From the NCBI GenBank assembly GCA_016786525.1, contig JAEUVW010000325.1:1-10416 (forward strand): a stretch of DNA of 10,416 bases, given 5' to 3'. Shown one piece after another: positions 7,147 through 10,416 of this stretch; position 1 is the first letter of the stretch; every line of letters starts with the position of its first letter. A program made the position numbers and the translations under genes. This DNA comes from Chitinophagaceae bacterium. GTDB taxonomy: Bacteria; Bacteroidota; Bacteroidia; Chitinophagales; Chitinophagaceae. The notes beneath the pieces are model-generated. The model was not told the DNA's origin. It was given only the letters and a program-made list of their open reading frames with translations, and did not search any database.

Positions 7147-7217
7147 AGGCTCCGGCCAGATGATCACGTTTTATCAGCAATCCTGCAGCCCCCGAAGCAT
7201 GCCCATCGACTCTTCCC

Positions 7218-7249
7218 CCCCTTTTAGGGAAAGTACCCAAAGGGGAATG
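7218..7249. repeat. Extragenic hairpin repeat, unit 1
   Basis: CCCCTTT (7218-7224) pairs with AAAGGGG (7239-7245) around a loop containing AGGGAAAGTACC, followed by AATG. Bases 7226-7249 match unit 3 (7394-7417) at 22 of 24 positions. Confidence 0.65.
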
Positions 7250-7349
7250 TTTTTTTCAAACCTATAAAGCTTTTGCACCTTACAGATTTAATAGGATTTG
7301 CCCAACCCACCCCTGTGTTTGCCTGTACTGGCGACATTGTTTTTTCCCG

Positions 7350-7369
7350 CCCCTCCCCGGAGGGGAATG
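7350..7369. repeat. Extragenic hairpin repeat, unit 2 (short-loop form)
   Basis: CCCCTCC (7350-7356) pairs with GGAGGGG (7359-7365) across a 2-nt spacer and is followed by AATG, sharing the AGGGGAATG end with units 1 and 3 but lacking their conserved loop. Confidence 0.5.
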
Positions 7370-7387
7370 AAATTTCCCCACCCTTCG

Positions 7388-7417
7388 CCTTCAAGGGAAA
7401 GTACCTGAAGGGGAATG
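7388..7417. repeat. Extragenic hairpin repeat, unit 3
   Basis: CCTTCA (7388-7393) pairs with TGAAGG (7406-7411) around the same AGGGAAAGTACC loop as in unit 1, followed by GGAATG. The stem bases differ from unit 1 on both sides in a way that keeps pairing (TTCA/TGAA against CTTT/AAAG). Confidence 0.65.
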
Positions 7418-7555
7418 GGATAAAGTAGTCATTTGCCTGTTTCACATCGGCAGCATTTCCCTCCCGGGAGCCTGTCCCGCCCCAGCGGCAGCACAGGGTT
7501 GGGTTTATGCTCCAAAAGCACAGACCTGCCTGCTGGAAAAGCTGGGAATATTTTA

Positions 7556-8059
7556 CTATACCGCAGCAGCCCAGCTGTCTGCAGCCGTTTTATTGCCCAG
7601 GTGCCAGGTCCAGCTGATCTTTTCGTAGGTAAAGGCTACTTCCTCGAACTGCTCATAGCGGACCAGGTCGGGATTTTTATTGTTCAGCATCTGTGTCCGT
7701 ACAGACACGATATGTGCATTGCTCAGCGCGATGGTGTACTGCAGGGTTTCTACACCCTGGCCACCTGCTGCGCCCAGTTTGTTCGGGGCAAAGCATTTCA
7801 GCTCCACACTGCTGAGTGTCTCATTGCTGATCAGGGCTGTCAGCAACATCGTCGAACTCTGGTCCAGCTCCTTCGTAATGACCAGGGGCTTGTGCTGCCG
7901 CCTGCCCGTAGCCTGCCCTGTAGCCGCATCCCTGGGTGAAAGGATTTCATGATCAAATGCATTGACTTCGATCCAGCCTTCCCGGCCTTTCTGGATCACA
8001 CTGCCTTTGAAATCTCCCTGTTTTTGTCCTTTGATTTTCAGATAACTATTCAATGCCAT
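7556..8059 (-). CDS. Hcp family type VI secretion tube protein (HcpET-like, PF05638 type)
   Basis: A 167-residue Hcp, the protein whose hexameric rings stack into the inner tube of type VI secretion systems and which is itself exported. MALNSYLKIKGQKQGDFKGS opens the first beta strands. REGWIEVNAFDHEI (26-39), the DAATGQATGRRQHKPLVITKEL stretch (45-66) with TGRRxHKP, LDQSS (65-69) and the closing FTYEKISWTW (143-152) plus DSW match the enterobacterial HcpET pattern as I recall it. There is no C-terminal extension beyond the Hcp fold, so no fused toxin. No sheath, VgrG, PAAR, membrane-complex or immunity gene is in the window, so this is an orphan copy. It is preceded by the GlcG-gene terminator and a candidate promoter, so it is a single-gene unit. 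It could serve a secretion locus elsewhere or act as an effector carrier. Confidence 0.85.
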   Translation of the reverse strand: MALNSYLKIKGQKQGDFKGSVIQKGREGWIEVNAFDHEILSPRDAATGQATGRRQHKPLVITKELDQSSTMLLTALISNETLSSVELKCFAPNKLGAAGGQGVETLQYTIALSNAHIVSVRTQMLNNKNPDLVRYEQFEEVAFTYEKISWTWHLGNKTAADSWAAAV

Positions 8060-8087
8060 AAGAATTATTTTATGTATTAAATAATTA

Positions 8088-8121
8088 TAAAGTTATTGAA
8101 TACAAAGCCATTTTTTACAAA
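8088..8121 (-). promoter_or_regulatory. Candidate promoter for hcp
   Basis: On the minus strand TTTG (8121-8118) is followed after 22 nt by TAACTTTA (8095-8088), one mismatch from TAnnTTTG, ending 28 nt before the ATG at 8059. The stretch is very AT-rich, so chance matches are easy; a promoter must lie here because a terminator is immediately upstream. Confidence 0.3.
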
Positions 8122-8145
8122 AAAAACCGGCTACAGCAGCCGGTT
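8119..8145 (-). terminator. Intrinsic terminator after the GlcG-like gene
   Basis: On the minus strand AACCGGCT pairs with AGCCGGTT (8 bp) around a 5-nt loop; counting the two T residues that close the stem, a run of eight T follows. It lies about 20 bp past the stop at 8167 and separates this transcript from hcp. Confidence 0.85.
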
Positions 8146-8166
8146 GATTACTATTTCAGGATCATG

Positions 8167-8568
8167 TTATTGCAGTGCGTCCACGCCTGCCTGCGCTACC
8201 GCATGGTCATTGTCTACCGTGTCGCCGGATACGCCTATGGCACCAATCACCTCTCCTTTCTTGTTTTTGACCGGGATACCGCCGGGGAAGGTGATCAGCC
8301 CGCCGTTGGACTGTTCGATCTGGAACAGGGACTTACCGGGTTGGGACAATTTCCCGATCTCGCCGCTGGGCATATCAAAGAAGCGGGCCGTTTTCGCTTT
8401 GCGCTGCGCGATGTCCACAGAACCCAACCAGGCATTGTCCATACGGGCAAAGGCAACAAGGTTTGCTCCGCTGTCTACTACAGCAATGTTCATTTTGGTG
8501 CCGAGTCCGGCAGCTTTCTCCCGGGCAGCTTCTATCATTTGCTCTGCCTGTGCTAATGTTATATTCAT
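8167..8568 (-). CDS. GlcG/HbpS-like heme-binding-fold protein (DUF336)
   Basis: A 133-residue cytoplasmic-looking protein of the GlcG/HbpS family (PF03928). IAVVDSGANLVAFARMDNAW (28-47), SVDIAQRKAKTA (50-61), GGLITFPGGIPV (89-100) and GEVIGAIGVSGDTVDNDHAVAQAG (105-128) are the standard family blocks in order. HbpS members bind heme and help sense oxidative stress; GlcG sits in glycolate operons. No glycolate genes are present here, so the role stays open. Start choice: the frame is open to 8625, but the family starts at MNITLAQAEQ, so ATG 8568 is used. The extra upstream residues (MPVVLVFCAYYWYN...) look like translated leader. It follows the VOC gene by 84 bp and a strong terminator follows it, suggesting it closes a multi-gene transcript. 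Confidence 0.85.
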   Translation of the reverse strand: MNITLAQAEQMIEAAREKAAGLGTKMNIAVVDSGANLVAFARMDNAWLGSVDIAQRKAKTARFFDMPSGEIGKLSQPGKSLFQIEQSNGGLITFPGGIPVKNKKGEVIGAIGVSGDTVDNDHAVAQAGVDALQ

Positions 8569-8652
8569 TGTACCTGTTTTTTGGTTGTACCAATAGTACG
8601 CACAAAACACAAGCACGACAGGCACTTTAGAAAAACAATAAGATAAGCCGTA

Positions 8653-9054
8653 TTACGCTCCTGCTGACTGTTCCGGGGCATCTACAGGTTCCCAAAGCTC
8701 AATGATATTGCCTTCAGGGTCCAGTACATGCACAAATTTCCCATAATCATATTCGGCAATCTCATCCACGATGGTCACCTTATCCTTCTTTAATTCGGCG
8801 ACCAATGCGACCAGGTCTTCCACCCTATAATTGATCATAAACGGCTTCACAGAAGGGTTAAAATACGGTGTCGTTTGCGGGAAAGTACTCCAGACCGTGG
8901 TCCCTTTTTTGGCAGGATCGCCGGTATGCAACCAATCAAATGTAGTACCATAGGGCGACGTTGGCAGGCCAAGGTTTTTGGCGTACCATTCATTCATCGC
9001 TTTAGGGTCTTCGCATTTAAAAAAAATGCCCCCAAGGCCGGTTACTTTTTTCAT
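8653..9054 (-). CDS. VOC family protein (glyoxalase / bleomycin-resistance fold)
   Basis: A 133-residue single-chain protein with two beta-alpha-beta-beta-beta halves: VTGLGGIFFKCEDPKAMNEWYAKNLG (4-29) and the second half from about residue 72 (FMINYRVEDLVALVAELKKD). It closes with VHVLDPEGNIIELWEP (108-123), where Glu119 is the usual metal-ligand position. The first-strand His that many metal-binding VOC enzymes carry appears absent (GGIFFK), so it may be a binding protein or use other ligands. The substrate cannot be inferred. The short tail (DAPEQSAGA) is extra. It starts 70 bp after the DUF4130 gene, with no exact TAnnTTTG element in between, so read-through from that gene is plausible. 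Confidence 0.85.
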   Translation of the reverse strand: MKKVTGLGGIFFKCEDPKAMNEWYAKNLGLPTSPYGTTFDWLHTGDPAKKGTTVWSTFPQTTPYFNPSVKPFMINYRVEDLVALVAELKKDKVTIVDEIAEYDYGKFVHVLDPEGNIIELWEPVDAPEQSAGA

Positions 9055-9124
9055 AATTATCCTCGTTTTTTACGTGATCAACAACAAGTTCCGGTAATTT
9101 TTCCTGCTGTCAAAATTTGTTTGA

Positions 9125-9892
9125 TCAGAAGCTGTTCTTTTCTGTAAGATAGCGCCAATACCGCCTGGGTACATGGCGCAGATGCAGTTTCGGATTGTTG
9201 CGCGCGGGGATGTTGGCATTCTTAAAATAATCCTTCCACAAGGTACTGTACAGGGCTTCATCAGCATCCCACACAGCTGCCGTACTGGCATTCCCCGCCG
9301 CATCCGGCTCAAATTCAAGACTGATCTCGGCTACCGTATCCAGGTCATAGAACAGGCCATAGCGGCGCTTTTCGTCGTAAATAAGCCATTGCTGAACGGC
9401 ATAGCGGTCTTTGAAATGTTGCGCGATGAGCGGCAATACATTAAAGTCCGGCCGGACCAGCGCATAATAAATACCGTCCTTGGTATGCCGGAACCGGATA
9501 AAGGCTTCCATCCGGTGTTTTTCGCGATGCACTTTATGATACACCTGGTCGATGAAGAGCACATGAGGATTCCCGAAGTTCATGCAGGCCCCGGTCTCCT
9601 GTTGAAACAGGTAAATGGCCAGTTGAAACAGGTGATCGAAAGCATCCTCGCTTTCGGACAGGAAGGCAGCATAATATTTCAGCGGCCAGTCTGCCGTGAG
9701 GCGTTTTTGCAGGCCCGCCCATACCCGGGCAGCTTTTGCAGTTTCTGTCTGCACCAGCCATTCGGTGCCCAGCAGGCAGGGTTGATAGGTCGCTGTGCTG
9801 ATCAGCCTTAGCGGTCCCGGTTTGCGTTCAAAATACGCAAACACAGCCGTCAGCAAGCCATCGAATGTACCGTCAAAAACATAAGTCTGCAT
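9125..9892 (-). CDS. DUF4130 / TIGR03915-type putative DNA metabolism protein
   Basis: A 255-residue protein of the family that travels with a radical SAM 'DNA modification/repair' protein and, in many bacteria, with UdgX-type uracil-DNA glycosylases. MQTYVFDGTFDGLLTAVFAYFE (1-22) is the signature opening. TAKAARVWAGLQKRLT (51-66), YYAAFLSE (73-80), the central GNPHVLFIDQVYHKVHREKHRMEAFIRF (107-134) and the end NPKLHLRHVPRRYWRYLTE (233-251) match the family pattern in order. Biochemical activity is unknown; genomic association suggests DNA repair or modification. The ATG at 9890-9892 follows the upstream stop after one base (TGAgATG), so the two are almost certainly translationally coupled and their products likely work together. 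No signal peptide or membrane segment is present. No C-terminal glycosylase domain is attached here. Confidence 0.85.
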   Translation of the reverse strand: MQTYVFDGTFDGLLTAVFAYFERKPGPLRLISTATYQPCLLGTEWLVQTETAKAARVWAGLQKRLTADWPLKYYAAFLSESEDAFDHLFQLAIYLFQQETGACMNFGNPHVLFIDQVYHKVHREKHRMEAFIRFRHTKDGIYYALVRPDFNVLPLIAQHFKDRYAVQQWLIYDEKRRYGLFYDLDTVAEISLEFEPDAAGNASTAAVWDADEALYSTLWKDYFKNANIPARNNPKLHLRHVPRRYWRYLTEKNSF

Positions 9893-9893
9893 C

Positions 9894-10416
9894 TCAGAAA
9901 AGGCTTAACTGCTTTGCTGCGGGGTCCCTGAACTTGCTGTTACTGTCTGCCAGTATGGCCTGCCGGATGGCTGCAGGATCAGATTCATTCAGGCGGAAAG
10001 GGCTGTCTGCACAGCGCAGGAAATGCTGCGCACGGTTCATTGCAATACCCATTTTGGCCAGCTGGTGCCTGTGGAGCTTCCCGAATTTCCTGGCCTGCAC
10101 TATTTTTTGTGCAGAAGATACCCCGACGCCCGGTATGCGTAAGATCATACGGTACTCCGCCGTATGCACATCGACCGGAAATGCTGCCGGGTTGCGCAGG
10201 GCCCAGGCCAGTTTGGGGTCGAGCTCCGCATCCAGGTCCGGGTATTCGTCATTGAGTATTTCTTCAACGGTAAAGCCATAGAAACGCATCAGCCAGTCTG
10301 TCTGGTACAGCCGGTTCTCGCGCAGCAAGGGGGGCTGGCTGCCCAGCACTGGCATCCGCTCGTCGTTGCTGATCGGTATATAGCCGGAATAGTACACCCG
10401 CTTCAGCGAAAAGGTC
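9894..10416 (-). CDS. Putative DNA modification/repair radical SAM protein (TIGR03916 type), C-terminal part
   Basis: The C-terminal 173 or so residues of a protein usually near 420 residues; the start and the CxxxCxxC iron-sulfur motif lie beyond base 10416. The frame is open to the edge (TFSLKRVYYSGYIPI...), and the GTG at 10397 sits inside the conserved LKRVYYS motif, so it is not the start. From that GTG as residue 1: PPLLRENRLYQTDWLMRFYGF spans about 22-42, DLDAELDPKLAWALRNP about 54-70, and ILRIPGVGVSSAQKIVQARKFG about 85-106. The last is a helix-hairpin-helix DNA-binding motif. The family combines a radical SAM core with this HhH tail and is predicted to act on DNA; its reaction is not established. 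The protein ends AAKQLSLF and its stop is 1 nt before the DUF4130 start. Confidence 0.88.
   Translation of the reverse strand, partial: TFSLKRVYYSGYIPISNDERMPVLGSQPPLLRENRLYQTDWLMRFYGFTVEEILNDEYPDLDAELDPKLAWALRNPAAFPVDVHTAEYRMILRIPGVGVSSAQKIVQARKFGKLHRHQLAKMGIAMNRAQHFLRCADSPFRLNESDPAAIRQAILADSNSKFRDPAAKQLSLF

Larger units (their letters stand above)
7091..7555. other. Gene-free convergent gap between purL and hcp, rich in repeats
   Basis: I find no credible gene here. A minus-strand open frame at 7224-7445 is made up largely of repeat sequence (it reads PFRYFP and PFGYFP from two copies) and is rejected. The segment holds a perfect palindrome (7124-7146), an 11-bp direct repeat CAATCCTGCAG (7112-7122 and 7178-7188), three hairpin units each ending GGGGAATG (7218-7249, 7350-7369, 7388-7417) and a small palindrome CTCCCGGGAG at 7461-7470. 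No convincing terminator for hcp was seen. Confidence 0.7.

Noticed and set aside
7224..7445. A 73-codon minus-strand frame in the purL-hcp gap
   Set aside because: It is built largely from the repeat units (PFRYFP and PFGYFP come from the two copies) and has no gene-like features.
7461..7470. CTCCCGGGAG palindrome as an hcp terminator
   Set aside because: The arms are only 5 bp with no loop and no T tract follows on the minus strand.
7091..7555. A CRISPR array in the repeat-rich gap
   Set aside because: Only two or three dissimilar units are present, at uneven spacing (about 132 and 38 bp between unit starts), with no cas genes.
8569..8625. A longer start for the GlcG-like protein (MPVVLVFCAYYWYN...)
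   Set aside because: The family begins at MNITLAQAEQ and the upstream bases are AT-rich leader. The hydrophobic stretch could mimic a signal peptide but is short and not followed by a cleavage site.
1464..9129. Shared 14-mer TTTGTTTGATCAGA at 1464-1477 and 9116-9129 as a regulatory site
   Set aside because: The second copy overlaps the end of the DUF4130 gene and extends by coding constraint. Two copies in AT-rich context are not enough to claim a motif.
9894..10397. GTG at 10397 as a true start of a 167-residue protein
   Set aside because: The frame stays open to the window edge and the residues before it (TFSLKR) match the conserved LKRVYYS motif of the radical SAM family, so the gene is cut by the window.
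7556..10416. A type VI secretion or contractile injection cluster around hcp
   Set aside because: None of the neighbouring genes is a sheath, baseplate, spike, membrane-complex or immunity gene. Hcp stands alone in this window.

Overview
The window looks like a chromosomal segment of a Bacteroidota bacterium, most likely of the Chitinophagaceae type. The signs are exact TAnnTTTG-type -7 promoter elements just upstream of several starts, A-rich leaders instead of strong Shine-Dalgarno sites, a single-chain eukaryote-like glycyl-tRNA synthetase, a lipoprotein with a Lys-Asp-Glu stretch after the lipid cysteine, and moderately GC-rich coding sequence with AT-rich gaps. The genus is inference. 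No rRNA, tRNA, CRISPR array, transposase or phage gene was seen.

Left part (1-4212, all minus strand): the 5' portion of the glycyl-tRNA synthetase gene runs off the left edge. It is separated by a strong hairpin terminator from a group read leftward: a small DUF2892-type membrane protein, a secreted serine hydrolase with its own promoter, a secreted Fes/IroE-type esterase 20 bp behind it, and a DUF4397 lipoprotein that probably has its own promoter. The two hydrolases form an envelope or periplasmic ester- or peptide-cleaving unit of unknown substrate.

Middle part (4213-7090, plus strand): an AT-rich gap, a likely 76-residue hypothetical gene, then purL (purine biosynthesis, complete, 734 aa) with a -7 promoter element and a 14-bp-arm terminator hairpin.

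Convergent gap (7091-7555): about 465 bp without a credible gene but rich in inverted and direct repeats. It holds a perfect 23-nt palindrome and three hairpin units that each end in GGGGAATG; two of these share a conserved loop and have different but compensating stem bases.

Right part (7556-10416, all minus strand): a stand-alone Hcp (type VI secretion tube) protein most like the enterobacterial HcpET branch, with no other secretion gene nearby. A terminator separates it from a probable four-gene run read leftward: the 3' end of an uncharacterised radical SAM 'DNA modification/repair' protein, a DUF4130-type putative DNA metabolism protein starting 1 nt after it, a VOC-fold protein, and a GlcG/HbpS-like (DUF336) protein.

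The most interesting items are the radical SAM plus DUF4130 pair, a conserved but biochemically undefined DNA-repair-like system that is only partly inside the window; the orphan Hcp; and the structured repeats between purL and hcp. All family names come from reading the protein sequences and recalling family signatures; no database search was possible.
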